A stretch of DNA of 64,000 nt from DASWJZ01 sp963739005 (GCA_963739005.1 CAVTYQ010000008.1:310001-374000); one strand, 5' to 3'; positions 28,493 to 37,233 are shown, numbered from the stretch's first letter. Notes: a model not told the origin generated them from the letters alone. Numbers and translations: made by a program.

Positions 28493-29707
28493 TTAGGGGG
28501 CGCTGCGCTCGATCAGCCGGCCGACGCTCATCGGGCGGCCGAAATAGTATCCCTGGCCGATATTGCAGCCCATGCGGATCAGCGCCAACCGATCAGCCTC
28601 GGTCTCGATTCCTTCGGCGACGCAAACGGCTCCCGAGGCCCGCGCGAGATCGACAATGCTCTGGCAAATGCTGGCGTTGACCGAGTCGGCGGCGCAGTTC
28701 TGCACGTAGCTCCGGTCGAGCTTGATCTCCGAGAACGGGAACTGCTTCAGCCGGGCGAATGAGGAATAGCCGGATCCGAAATCATCGATCGCCAAGGTCA
28801 CGCCGTAGATCCTGAGCTGCACCGCGGCTTCGGCGACGGCGTCGAATTCCTTCACCGCCTCGTCCTCCGTGACCTCGATGACAAGACCCGGCCAGTTCTC
28901 CGCGCGTGGCCTGAAAGCACGGACGAGGTCGGTCAAACCAGTGCCGGTCAACGACTTCACCGGCGAATTCACCGAGAGATGGAGGTTGCGCCCGACGCCG
29001 TTCATCACCTCCCAATCGAGGAAAGCCTTCTTGACGACGAACTCCGTCAGTCTTCGGAGCGCGCTGTCGGACGCGCCCGGCAGGAAAGAAATCGGTCCCA
29101 GTATGCCGTGAACCGGATGGTTTGCGCGCGCCAGCCCCTCGGCGCCGACCACGCGGTTCCGCAACAGGTCGACCTTCGGCTGGTAGTGCACGTCGAGCCA
29201 ATGCGAATCGAGAGCCTCGCCGAGGTCGATCATCGGCACGACGGTTCGCTCTTCCACCGTGATGAAGTCTTTGCGGTGGGAATTCACTGCCGGCGCCGCG
29301 GCGGCATCCTCGCCGCCGGTGAATAGCTTGCGCAAATGCTCGGAACGGAACGGCTTTCTGAGCGGATCGAGCATCTTGAGCCCGTTCCGCTCGCCGATCG
29401 CCTTGATGTTGTTCAGGAGATCGGAGTCCTTGCCGCTGATAAGCTGCACCGCGCCTTCAAAGCGCGTCTGGCGAAGAACGCGGATTCCGTCGATCGCATC
29501 GGATCGGTCAAGGGCGACGTCGAGGAAGACGATCGACGGCCGGATCGTCTCAAGCGCCTTGGCCAAGGCGTCGGTGCTCGAAAGGCCGACGCTCGATACG
29601 CCGATCTTGGCGAGCACCCGCGAGATCAGCGCGCAGATATCCGGGTCGTCGTCGATGACAACGCATTCGCACTGCTTTTCGGCGACGATCGGGGCGAGCG
29701 AAGTCAT
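28493..29707 (-). CDS. REC-EAL response regulator (c-di-GMP phosphodiesterase)
   Basis: The 404-residue protein has an N-terminal receiver (VIDDDPD, Asp63 in VFLDVAL, KPFR) and a C-terminal EAL domain that hydrolyses cyclic di-GMP. The EAL motif itself reads AEGLARA (EGL). The other metal and catalytic residues look present: Asn in LSVNSPVKSL, Glu in VIEVTEDEA, the Asp pair in AIDDFGSGYSSF, Lys and Asp in IKLDRS, Glu in AEGIETE. It is therefore probably active. The ATG at 29707 begins a few residues before the fold; a longer version from 29794 adds residues without similarity. Its receiver is a paralogue of the stand-alone receiver at 24669. Control is presumably by phosphorylation from a nearby kinase. 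Confidence 0.9.
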   Translation of the reverse strand: MTSLAPIVAEKQCECVVIDDDPDICALISRVLAKIGVSSVGLSSTDALAKALETIRPSIVFLDVALDRSDAIDGIRVLRQTRFEGAVQLISGKDSDLLNNIKAIGERNGLKMLDPLRKPFRSEHLRKLFTGGEDAAAAPAVNSHRKDFITVEERTVVPMIDLGEALDSHWLDVHYQPKVDLLRNRVVGAEGLARANHPVHGILGPISFLPGASDSALRRLTEFVVKKAFLDWEVMNGVGRNLHLSVNSPVKSLTGTGLTDLVRAFRPRAENWPGLVIEVTEDEAVKEFDAVAEAAVQLRIYGVTLAIDDFGSGYSSFARLKQFPFSEIKLDRSYVQNCAADSVNASICQSIVDLARASGAVCVAEGIETEADRLALIRMGCNIGQGYYFGRPMSVGRLIERSAP

Positions 29708-30215
29708 TTCCTTGCCAACGCAAACACTCCGATCGAAGCGGAAACCGCCGGAGCACGGGCGGAAGCCCACTTCTGGGCCTCCACACGACAACATGCTTGC
29801 CGTCCGTTAAGAAACGGTTCCCGGCGCCGATCGCTGGTTGCGCGGATGGAGCCTGAAGGGCGATTCAGGCGAGGCTATTGATTAACAGTCTCGCGGGCGG
29901 CGCAGGCCGGGCCATAGCCGCGCATGTAGTACCGCTCCGGTCGGTAGCGGGGCTGCATGAGGAGGCGAACGCGCCTCGGGATGGCCTTCACGATCCTGCT
30001 CAACATCGTCCTTTGCGTGGATTAGACGCTTCCCTTTGGTGCCCTCGCGATAGCGCGGATTTGTTGCAGGAAGCTTTCGCAAAGCCCCGGAACGCGTTTC
30101 TTACTTAAATTTGTGCGACTGTGGTACGGCCATCACGTCGCCCCGATGCACGACCCGGTCCGCGGGCTCGGCATCGCACATTGTCTTGCAAAGCCGACCG
30201 GACTAGCTGTTCGGT
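29708..30215. other. Intergenic, no firm gene
   Basis: About 500 bases between divergent genes. Apart from a possible 43-codon frame on the minus strand (29875-30006) I see only weak overlapping frames. The AT-richer piece around 30095-30115 (cttacttaaatttgtgcgac) is the best candidate promoter area for folP. Confidence 0.35.
29875..30006 (-). CDS. Possible small basic protein, 43 residues
   Basis: The frame from the ATG at 30006 gives a basic, Tyr/Arg-rich peptide (IPRRVRLLMQPRYRPERYYM then GYGPACAARE). An aaagga motif lies two bases before the ATG, closer than usual. No homologue is recognised. The alternative is chance coding in GC-rich DNA. Confidence 0.22.
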   Translation of the reverse strand: MLSRIVKAIPRRVRLLMQPRYRPERYYMRGYGPACAARETVNQ

Positions 30216-31136
30216 ATGGCATTCCCCGAAACGCCGCCGGCCGGCGCTCGCGCCGCGTCTTCCGACGTCGGCGCGGGCTTCGCCGCCATGCTCGACGCTT
30301 GGCGCATGGCCGGGCGCGGGCGGGTCCCCTTGATCATGGGCATCGTGAACGTGACGCCCGATTCCTTCTACGACGGCGGGCGTTTCGACAGCGCCGGGGT
30401 GGCGATCGAGCACGCAAGGAGACTTGCGCGGGAGGGCGCGGCCCTTCTCGACGTCGGCGGCGAGTCGACCCGCAAGGGCGCGTCCGCGGTCACCGAGACG
30501 GAGGAGTTGCGGCGGGTCGTTCCCGTCATCGAAGCGGCGACCGCGACCGGCGTGCCCGTCGCCGTCGATACCATGAAGGCGTCGGTCGCCGATGCCGCGA
30601 TCTCCGCCGGCGCGACGATCGTCAATGACATCCGCGGCCTGCAAGGCGATCAGAACATGGCGGCGGTCGCGGCGCGGCACGGCGCCGGGGTGATCGCCAT
30701 GCACAATCCGGCAATCCTCGGCTCCGCCGAGCCGCTGCCGGGCGATCCGATCGCGATCTGCCGCGAATATTTCGAGCGCACGCTCGACATCGCCCGCCGC
30801 GCCGGCATCCGCGGGAATCGGATCGCACTCGACCCGGGATTCGGCTTCGGCAAGTCACCGGAGCAGAACTTCGAGCTGCTCAACCGGCTCCCGGAGCTCA
30901 TTTCGATCGGCTACCCGATCCTCGTCGGAACGTCGCGCAAGTCCTTCATCGGCAAGGCCACCGGACGCGACAACCCCGACCAACTCGCCGGCACCATCGC
31001 GACCAATGTCGTCGCCGCGATCGCCGGCGCGGCAATCGTGCGCGTCCACGACGTCGCCGAGCACGTCGAGGCGATGCGCATGACGGGCGCAATCCTCGGC
31101 GCTCCGGTAAGCGGCCTCGCCGGAGCAGCGGGATGA
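30216..31136 (+). CDS. folP: Dihydropteroate synthase
   Basis: FolP joins p-aminobenzoate to 6-hydroxymethyl-dihydropterin diphosphate to make dihydropteroate in cytoplasmic folate synthesis. The 306-residue TIM-barrel protein has MGIVNVTPDSFYDGG, the GGESTRKGA loop (Lys where Pro is usual), VDTMKASVA, NDIRGLQG, DPGFGFGKSPEQN, GTSRKSFIG and RVHDVAEHVEA. All pterin and diphosphate binding motifs are thus present. The first 35 residues are variable. It overlaps folK by four bases (ATGA), so the two are translationally coupled. Confidence 0.97.
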   Translation: MAFPETPPAGARAASSDVGAGFAAMLDAWRMAGRGRVPLIMGIVNVTPDSFYDGGRFDSAGVAIEHARRLAREGAALLDVGGESTRKGASAVTETEELRRVVPVIEAATATGVPVAVDTMKASVADAAISAGATIVNDIRGLQGDQNMAAVAARHGAGVIAMHNPAILGSAEPLPGDPIAICREYFERTLDIARRAGIRGNRIALDPGFGFGKSPEQNFELLNRLPELISIGYPILVGTSRKSFIGKATGRDNPDQLAGTIATNVVAAIAGAAIVRVHDVAEHVEAMRMTGAILGAPVSGLAGAAG

Positions 31137-31633
31137 CGCAGGTCGTTCTCGGCCTTGGCGGCAACATCGGCGACAGCCGCAAGCTCATCGCGACAACAAT
31201 CGACCGCATCGCGACGCATCCCGGGATCGCCTTGCAGGCGGTCTCCGCACTCTACCTGACGCCGCCGTGGGGCAAGATCGACCAGCCGGCGTTCCTGAAC
31301 GCCGCCGTTCGCATCGACACCTCGCTTTCGCCGCGGCAACTCCTCGCCGCGATGCTCAACATCGAGCAACAGCTCGGGCGCGAACGGATCGAGCGCTGGG
31401 GCCCGCGCCGGATCGACATCGACATCCTTCTCTTCGAAGGCGTCGAAATGGACGAGCCCGGCCTGCACATCCCGCATCCGCGGCTGACGGAGCGGGCTTT
31501 CGCGCTGGTGCCGCTCATGGATGTGATGCCGGACGCCACGATCGGCGGGCGCGGCATTAAGGAGTGGGTCGCCGCCAGCAATAGGGAAGGCATGCAGCGC
31601 CTGGCCGAGCAGGGCTGGCACAGGGACGCATGA
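31133..31633 (+). CDS. folK: 2-amino-4-hydroxy-6-hydroxymethyldihydropteridine diphosphokinase
   Basis: FolK makes the pterin diphosphate used by FolP, from ATP and 6-hydroxymethyl-dihydropterin. The 166-residue product has GLGGNIGDSR at the start, SALYLTPPWG, QPAFLNAAV and the HPPK signature RWGPRRIDIDILLF, then IPHPRLTERAFAL. The gene order is folP-folK; folB (dihydroneopterin aldolase), often between them in alphaproteobacteria, is absent from this locus. Confidence 0.97.
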   Translation: MTQVVLGLGGNIGDSRKLIATTIDRIATHPGIALQAVSALYLTPPWGKIDQPAFLNAAVRIDTSLSPRQLLAAMLNIEQQLGRERIERWGPRRIDIDILLFEGVEMDEPGLHIPHPRLTERAFALVPLMDVMPDATIGGRGIKEWVAASNREGMQRLAEQGWHRDA

Positions 31634-31645
31634 CGCGCGCGGCCG

Positions 31646-32026
31646 TTAGGTATCGTATTTGATGTAAGCGAAGCGCGGCTCCTTTGGCGTGCCGTCAAAG
31701 GGCCCGTCCTCGTTTCCGGGCTGCCAGGCGATGACATCCTCGATCTTGCGCGCCAGCGCGAAATCCTTGTCGGTTATCCCCTTGGCGGAGTGCGTCTGCA
31801 GAACCACCTCGATCCAGGCATAGGAGACCCTGAGATAGGGATGGTGCCAGGCGGCCTCGGCCAGATGCCCGATGGCGTTCACCACCATCAGCGTCGCCTT
31901 CCAGCCCGACGTTCGATAGCGGCGGACGATGCGGCCGTCACTAAGGGTCCACTGGGGCAGTTCCTGCTTCAAGCGCTCCACGACCTCCGCGTCGGCGTAG
32001 GTGCGCTCCGGCTTCCGCTCGCTCAT
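31646..32026 (-). CDS. phhB: 4a-hydroxytetrahydrobiopterin dehydratase (PCD/DCoH)
   Basis: The 126-residue product is a pterin-4a-carbinolamine dehydratase, which recycles the pterin cofactor of aromatic amino-acid hydroxylases. The signature AEAAWHHPYLRVSYAWIEVV, VVLQTHSAKGITDKDFALAR holds the His-His-Pro catalytic pair and the TH motif. The ATG at 32026 is preceded by aggga nine bases upstream. No phenylalanine hydroxylase lies nearby. The gene converges with folK, which fits a pterin theme but is not an operon. Confidence 0.92.
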   Translation of the reverse strand: MSERKPERTYADAEVVERLKQELPQWTLSDGRIVRRYRTSGWKATLMVVNAIGHLAEAAWHHPYLRVSYAWIEVVLQTHSAKGITDKDFALARKIEDVIAWQPGNEDGPFDGTPKEPRFAYIKYDT

Positions 32027-32143
32027 GTCACGCGTGTCCCTGATCGACGCCGGAACCAATAATGCGGGACGCACGCGGGGTGGACAAGCCGGCGCTTGCT
32101 GACGCCCTTGACCCACCTCGCTGCCTCGGGCACGGGAGCCGTC

Positions 32144-32851
32144 ATGCGCGGGCTCCTTTTCGACAAGGACGGCACCCTCCTCGACTTCGAGGCGAGCTGG
32201 TCGCGCGTCTATCGCGAGCTTTGCCTCGACCTCGCGGAGGGCAATGCCGCCGTGGCAGACGCCATGCTCGTCGCCGGCGGCTTCGACCTGGCGACCGGCC
32301 GGTTCCGCGCCGGCGGAGCGCTTGCCGCGGGCCACACCGTGGATATCGTCCGCATGTGGTACCCAGCGCTTGCCGGGGCGGCGCTCGACGCGATGGTCAC
32401 CCGCATCGACAAGGTCTTCCACGCGAACGGCGTGACCTCTTCGGTGCCTGTTCAAGGGCTGCGCGAAACGCTCGCGGCGCTCTACGACGCGGGCTTCAAG
32501 ATGGGCGTCGCCACCAACGACGGGACCGCGGGCACCAAAGCCGCGCTCGCCGCGCTCGATGTCGCCAGCTTCCTGCCGCACGTCTTCGGCTACGATTCGG
32601 TGAAGCGACCGAAGCCCGCTCCCGACATCGTCCACGCATTCGCGGCTGCAACCGGCGTCCCGCTCGCTGCAATCGCCGTCATCGGCGACAACCGGCATGA
32701 TCTCGAGATGGCGCGCGCCGCCGGCGCCGGCGCGGCCATCGGCGTCTTGAGTGGCAATGGGGGGCGCGAAGAGCTGGCGCCGCTCGCCGACGTCGTGCTC
32801 GACAGCGTGCGCGACCTGCCGGCCTGGCTCAGTGCGCGGCGGACAGGCTAG
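32144..32851 (+). CDS. HAD-superfamily phosphatase, Gph-like
   Basis: The 235-residue cytoplasmic enzyme has HAD motif I FDKDGTLLD, with the nucleophile Asp eight residues from the start, motif II VATNDG, the motif III Lys in RPKPAPD and motif IV IGDNRHDLEMA. A helical cap between motifs I and II marks subfamily IA, like phosphoglycolate phosphatase. The substrate is not fixed by sequence. The ATG at 32144 has gggag six bases before it; an in-frame TTG at 32096 is less likely. Its stop overlaps that of the GGDEF-EAL gene on the other strand by four bases. Confidence 0.88.
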   Translation: MRGLLFDKDGTLLDFEASWSRVYRELCLDLAEGNAAVADAMLVAGGFDLATGRFRAGGALAAGHTVDIVRMWYPALAGAALDAMVTRIDKVFHANGVTSSVPVQGLRETLAALYDAGFKMGVATNDGTAGTKAALAALDVASFLPHVFGYDSVKRPKPAPDIVHAFAAATGVPLAAIAVIGDNRHDLEMARAAGAGAAIGVLSGNGGREELAPLADVVLDSVRDLPAWLSARRTG

Positions 32852-35232
32852 GCGGCGGCCATCCGACCGGCGTTGCGCATCGCCAACTCGTCGACGCCGA
32901 TCGCTTCCATCGCCTTCTCGCGCGGCACCGGGCGGCTGAACAGATAACCCTGTCCCTCCGCGCAGCCGGCCGCGAGCAGCATCTTCAGGTCTTCCTCGGT
33001 TTCGACCCCTTCGGCGACAGTGGTCATGCCGAGCGACTGCGCCAGCTGGACGATGGCGCGGATGATGGCCGCATTCTTGTCGCCATGCCGCGCCGAGCTC
33101 ACGAAGTCGCGGTCGATCTTGATGCGGTCGAAGGCGTATTTCCGGAGATAGCTCAGCGACGAATAACCGGTGCCGAAGTCGTCCATCGCGACCTCGACGT
33201 TGAGCGACTTCAGACGGTGCAGCGTGTCGAGGGTCGTGATGTTCTCGGAGAGGAGTAGCGACTCGGTGATTTCGACGGTGAGGCGCTCCGGCCTGAGCCC
33301 GGCACGGCTCAACGCCGCGCGAATGTCCTCCACGATGTCGCCATCGGTGAACTGGGCGACCGAGAGATTGACGGCGACGCGCAGGCTCGAAGGCCAGCAG
33401 GCGGCATCGGCGCAAGCTTGCGCGAGCACCCAGCGACCGATCTCGTTGATCAGGCCCGCGTCCTCGGCGACGGGAATGAAGGTAGCGGGTGGGACGGCGC
33501 CATGCACCGGATGATTCCAGCGCAGCAGCGCCTCGAGCCCGGTCGTGCGCATGGAGCGGAGATCCACGATCGGCTGATAGTAGAGCTCCAACTCGCCGGC
33601 TGCGAGTGCGCCCCTGAGGTCGCGCTCCAGGGCATGGCGGTTGTTGAGGCTCTCCTCCATCACGCTTTCAAAGAAGCGGTAGGTGCGCTTGCCTTCGGCC
33701 TTTGCCGCATAGAGCGCGAGGTCGGCGTTCTTCTGCAGCACATCCGGGTCGTGGCCATGCCGCGGAGAGATGGCGATGCCGATGCTGCCGGTCGCATAGA
33801 TCAGCTCGCCGTTGATCAGGAACGGCTTGCGCAGCTCGTCCATGAGGCGCGAAGCGAGACGATCGATGTCATCGTGCCGGGCAATCGCCGACTGCAGGAT
33901 GGCGAACTCGTCGCCGCCGAAGCGCGCCACCATATCGGTATCGCGGACGCTGCGGGCGAGCCGCTCCGCGGCCGCGCAAAGCAGCGCGTCGCCGCTTGGA
34001 TGGCCGAGCAAATCGTTGACGCCCTTGAAGTTGTCGAGGTCGACGCACATGACGGCGAGCATCGTGCCGTCGGCGGCCGATTCCTTCAGCGCCTCCTGCA
34101 TGCGCTCGCGGAAGGCGTAGCGGTTCGGAAGGTTGGTCAGGCCGTCGTGGCGCGCCATGTGGGCGATGCGGGCCTGCGTGCGCCGCTGCGCCGTCACATC
34201 CTCGAAGGTCGCCACCCAGCTGCCGTCGGCTATGCGGCGCTGCGCGACGGCGATAACGCGGCCGTCCTTCTGCTCGGCCTCGAACGTCGTCGCCTGGTCG
34301 CGGCTGACGTTCGCAGCGATTTCCGCGGCGAGCTCCGGGACCATGTCGTGCAGCGAAGCGTCATCCGCCACCGGCCCGCCGTTGCCCTCTCCGATCGCCG
34401 CAATCGACTGGAACAGCTGCTCGAACTGCCGATTGTAGACGATCGGCTGCAGCGCTTCGTCGAACATGCAAAGGCCCTGCGACATGTGGTTCAGCGCGGC
34501 GTCGAAGAGCAGGTTCTGCGATTGCAGCGCGTGCTCCTTTTCGACCAGGCGCTCGTTCTTGTGCCGCAGCTTGACGTTGGCCTTCTCGATGGCGCGGTTG
34601 GCGGCGGCAAGCGCATCGTGGGTGCGCGTCAGCAGGCGATTGTGCCAGGTCAGAGCGCCGACAAGACAGAGGCCGCAGATGATGAGCGCGAAGGAAAGCG
34701 CCGAGAATCTCTGATGGAGAAGAACGAGCGACTGGCGATCGGCGCTGAGCAGCTCGGCGCCGTAGCGGTTCGCCTCGGCGGCGAGAGAAATGATCCGCGG
34801 CTCGATCGGCGCGAGGGTCGAAAGGATCGGCGCAACGTCGAGGTCAAGGCCTGCGCTCGCGAACCTCGGATCGAGGCTGCTGACGGCCGCTTGGAAATCC
34901 ACCACCACGCTCGCCTGCGACGGCGTGGTGCGTACGAACTCCGCGAACTCGCCATGATTCAGGATCGAGGCGCGGCTGTAGAGGATCTCGTAGCGGAGCT
35001 TCGCCTCGGCGAGATTGTCGGGCGTCCGGCGCACGGCGAATGTCAGCAGCGCCTTCTGCAAGCGCTGGAACTCGATTGCCGCCTGGCTCGCCGAATAGGC
35101 GACGTTGTAGCGGGAGAAGCTGTCGAGCGACTCCTGCCGACGGTCGATCATCAAGAACGCGTAAAGAGCGGCGGCGACGAGCGCCGCGATCACCGCCCCG
35201 AGATAGATTTGTACGAGCCTGCTTGAGGTCAT
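32848..35232 (-). CDS. Membrane GGDEF-EAL protein (c-di-GMP turnover)
   Basis: The 794-residue inner-membrane protein has two hydrophobic helices (about 8-28 and 170-195) enclosing a helical periplasmic domain, then a coiled-coil, a PAS-like domain (about 245-350), a GGDEF domain (about 360-520) and an EAL domain (about 535-780). The cyclase site RFGGDEFAIL is intact. In the EAL part GLEALLRW, VAVNLSVAQ, VEITES, AMDDFGTGYSSL, IKIDRDFV and VAEGVETE are intact, so both activities are possible; usually one dominates. The gene lies 21 bases after a small SUOX-fold periplasmic protein on the same strand, so they are almost surely co-transcribed and the periplasmic loop may sense or bind that protein. 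Confidence 0.95.
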   Translation of the reverse strand: MTSSRLVQIYLGAVIAALVAAALYAFLMIDRRQESLDSFSRYNVAYSASQAAIEFQRLQKALLTFAVRRTPDNLAEAKLRYEILYSRASILNHGEFAEFVRTTPSQASVVVDFQAAVSSLDPRFASAGLDLDVAPILSTLAPIEPRIISLAAEANRYGAELLSADRQSLVLLHQRFSALSFALIICGLCLVGALTWHNRLLTRTHDALAAANRAIEKANVKLRHKNERLVEKEHALQSQNLLFDAALNHMSQGLCMFDEALQPIVYNRQFEQLFQSIAAIGEGNGGPVADDASLHDMVPELAAEIAANVSRDQATTFEAEQKDGRVIAVAQRRIADGSWVATFEDVTAQRRTQARIAHMARHDGLTNLPNRYAFRERMQEALKESAADGTMLAVMCVDLDNFKGVNDLLGHPSGDALLCAAAERLARSVRDTDMVARFGGDEFAILQSAIARHDDIDRLASRLMDELRKPFLINGELIYATGSIGIAISPRHGHDPDVLQKNADLALYAAKAEGKRTYRFFESVMEESLNNRHALERDLRGALAAGELELYYQPIVDLRSMRTTGLEALLRWNHPVHGAVPPATFIPVAEDAGLINEIGRWVLAQACADAACWPSSLRVAVNLSVAQFTDGDIVEDIRAALSRAGLRPERLTVEITESLLLSENITTLDTLHRLKSLNVEVAMDDFGTGYSSLSYLRKYAFDRIKIDRDFVSSARHGDKNAAIIRAIVQLAQSLGMTTVAEGVETEEDLKMLLAAGCAEGQGYLFSRPVPREKAMEAIGVDELAMRNAGRMAAA

Positions 35233-35253
35233 CGCGACGGAGCGTCCATGCCG

Positions 35254-35766
35254 CTAGCGGACATTCAGCTCTTTCACCTGCCAGACCGCGCGGCTGTAGT
35301 ACTGCTCGGTCTGCAGCTGCGGATCTGAATCGAAGGGATAGACGATGAAGAGCGGGCCCTTATCGCGGATCGGCATCAGAACGCCGTCGCGCTTCAGCGC
35401 GAGCACGACGTCGAAGCGGTCGAAGTCCGACATGGGTAGCTCGCTCTGGTAGTCATTGAGGGCGCTCGCGACGACCTCGGTCCCCTCGGCGCCGACGTAG
35501 GCCATGAGCGCGCGCATGGAGACGCCTTCGAATTCCGACGGCCGGTCGTACCAGGGCGTCAGCGTCTTCAGCTTGACGGTTCCAATCGCCTCCAACATCG
35601 CGCGGTCGAAGCGCGCGACAGCGCCGTCGTTGGTGTTGGCGATCGAACCGCTGACGACGAGGACGGTCTCGCCGGTCGGGCGGGCGATCGGGGCCGCAAA
35701 GGCCGGCCCCAGAAGGGCAATCAATGCCGCTGCGAACGCAGCAAGCGGGCGTAAAGAGACGAACAT
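35254..35766 (-). CDS. Small periplasmic SUOX/molybdopterin-fold protein
   Basis: The 170-residue product has a signal peptide (residues 1-24, AALIALLGPAFA) and a domain related to the oxidoreductase molybdopterin-binding fold. Visible pieces are LVVSGSI, LKTLTPWYDRPSEFEGVSMR, ALNDYQSELPMSDFDRFDVV, MPIRDKGPLFIVYPFDSD and AVWQVKELNVR. It is about half the length of true sulfite-oxidase-type enzymes and has no obvious molybdenum-ligating Cys, so it may be a binding rather than a redox protein. It starts the operon with the GGDEF-EAL gene, suggesting a sensor partner. The ATG at 35766 lies directly before the signal peptide. Confidence 0.8.
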   Translation of the reverse strand: MFVSLRPLAAFAAALIALLGPAFAAPIARPTGETVLVVSGSIANTNDGAVARFDRAMLEAIGTVKLKTLTPWYDRPSEFEGVSMRALMAYVGAEGTEVVASALNDYQSELPMSDFDRFDVVLALKRDGVLMPIRDKGPLFIVYPFDSDPQLQTEQYYSRAVWQVKELNVR

Positions 35767-35899
35767 CGTCGCAACTCCCCCAGACCCCTGGTTGTGCCGG
35801 CTACAATTCAGGGCCGCGACTAAGAAACGGTTGCGCGCGGCAAAACCGCACTTTCTTCGCCGAATTGTGCTGAAGATCGAGTAAACGCCGGGCCAGATC

Positions 35900-37174
35900 C
35901 TAGAGGCGGTCGGCGATGCGGCCGCGCCAAAGAGCAAGAGTGACGAGCGGCCGACGCAACCAGGAGGCGAGCGGAAGCGGCGGAATCGGCAATGCGGTGA
36001 AGGCCGCGATGCGCTCGCGGCGTCCAAGCGCCGCTTCCGCCAGGAGCTTGCCGAGGAACGGCGCGAGTGCGACGCCTTGCCCGGAATAGCCGCCCGCCGC
36101 CCACACGGCCGGCGCGATCTCCCGCACGAAGGGAAGGCGCGGCGCGGTCACCGAGACGACGCCGCCCCAGGCGTGCGCGATCGGCGCACCGGCGAGCCCC
36201 GGATAGATTTCGAGAAGATGCGGGCGGACGAAGGACGCGATATCGGCCGGGATATGCCCAGCGCTGCTCTCGCCGCCACCGAAGACCAGCCGCCCGTCGG
36301 CGGTCTTACGCCAGTAGCGCACGACGAAACGGCTGTCGGCCGCCGACTCGCCGCCGGGAAGAATCGCATCGCCGGCCGCGCCGAGCGGCTCGGTCACGAT
36401 GACGAAGCTGTTGATGCCGAGCATCCGCCGGCGCGTCGCCCGCTCGAAGCGGCCGGAACGCCCGTCCGTCGCAACGATGACGTGGTCGGCGCGGATGTCG
36501 CCGGTCGGCGTGCGCACGACCGGCCCTCCTTCGCGCTTCAGCTCGATCGCCGGCGTGCGCTCATGGATCTTCGCGCCGAGCAGCGTCGCGCCACGCGCCA
36601 GGCCGAGCGAGAACCGGTAGGGGTCGAGATGCCCGCCACCACCGTCGAGGACGGCGCCGAAGAAACGCTCCGAGCCGAGCGCGGCGACGGTCTCGTCGCG
36701 ATCGAGAAGACGCACCTGGTCGTAGCCGAACCGCTCGCGCAGCACGCGCACGAGCTCCGCCGCGTCCGGCATGAACGAAGCCTTGTGCTGCGTCTCCATG
36801 ACACCGGCGCGGAGATCGCATGAAATGGCGAAGCGCACGATCAGCCCACGGAGGAGCGCCTTAGCCTCCTCCGACATGCTCCAGAACTCGCGCGCGCGCT
36901 TGAGGCCGAAATGTTCTTCGAGCCAGATCACGTCGCGGCGCAGGCCGGAATGGATCTGGCCGCCGTTCCGCCCCGAGGCGCCGCTTGCGATCCGGTCCGC
37001 CTCGATGAGCACGACGTCGGCGCCGGCCTCGGCGAGATGGATCGCAGCGGAGAGCCCGGTGAAGCCTCCGCCGACAATGCAGACGTCGGCCTGCCGCGAT
37101 CCGTCGAGCGGCGGATATTCGGGACCCGGGCCGGCTGCGAGCTGGTAGAAAGACGGCGGGAAGTCGCGCGCCAT
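35900..37174 (-). CDS. puuB: Gamma-glutamylputrescine oxidase-like FAD protein
   Basis: The 424-residue DAO-family flavoprotein has ADVCIVGGGFTGLSAAIHLA (Rossmann), VLIEADRIASGASGRNGGQI, a substrate-side domain, and the C-terminal FAD motif WAAGGYSGQGVALAPFLGKL. In the Puu pathway this enzyme oxidises gamma-glutamylputrescine made by PuuA. The ASGRNGGQ motif is typical of PuuB/DadA-type enzymes, and the gene lies 105 bases downstream of puuA on the same strand, which makes PuuB the best call. A different amine or amino-acid substrate is possible. Confidence 0.82.
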   Translation of the reverse strand: MARDFPPSFYQLAAGPGPEYPPLDGSRQADVCIVGGGFTGLSAAIHLAEAGADVVLIEADRIASGASGRNGGQIHSGLRRDVIWLEEHFGLKRAREFWSMSEEAKALLRGLIVRFAISCDLRAGVMETQHKASFMPDAAELVRVLRERFGYDQVRLLDRDETVAALGSERFFGAVLDGGGGHLDPYRFSLGLARGATLLGAKIHERTPAIELKREGGPVVRTPTGDIRADHVIVATDGRSGRFERATRRRMLGINSFVIVTEPLGAAGDAILPGGESAADSRFVVRYWRKTADGRLVFGGGESSAGHIPADIASFVRPHLLEIYPGLAGAPIAHAWGGVVSVTAPRLPFVREIAPAVWAAGGYSGQGVALAPFLGKLLAEAALGRRERIAAFTALPIPPLPLASWLRRPLVTLALWRGRIADRL

Positions 37175-37233
37175 CGCCTAGAGCCCCGACCGCCTTAGCC
37201 CAATCAGGATGGAGGCTCGATCCTTCCACCTGG

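Noticed and set aside
28493..29707. Inactive EAL domain because the motif reads EGL
   Set aside because: The other metal-binding and catalytic residues are kept, and variation at the second position of the EAL motif does not by itself show loss of activity.
31646..33415. Long open frame (589 codons) extending upstream of the pterin dehydratase
   Set aside because: Only the last 126 codons have family motifs; the rest overlaps the HAD and GGDEF-EAL genes and reads as Arg/His-rich shadow sequence typical of GC-rich DNA.
33418..35226. 602-codon frame opposite the GGDEF-EAL gene
   Set aside because: It mirrors a gene with all catalytic motifs intact and has shadow-type composition.
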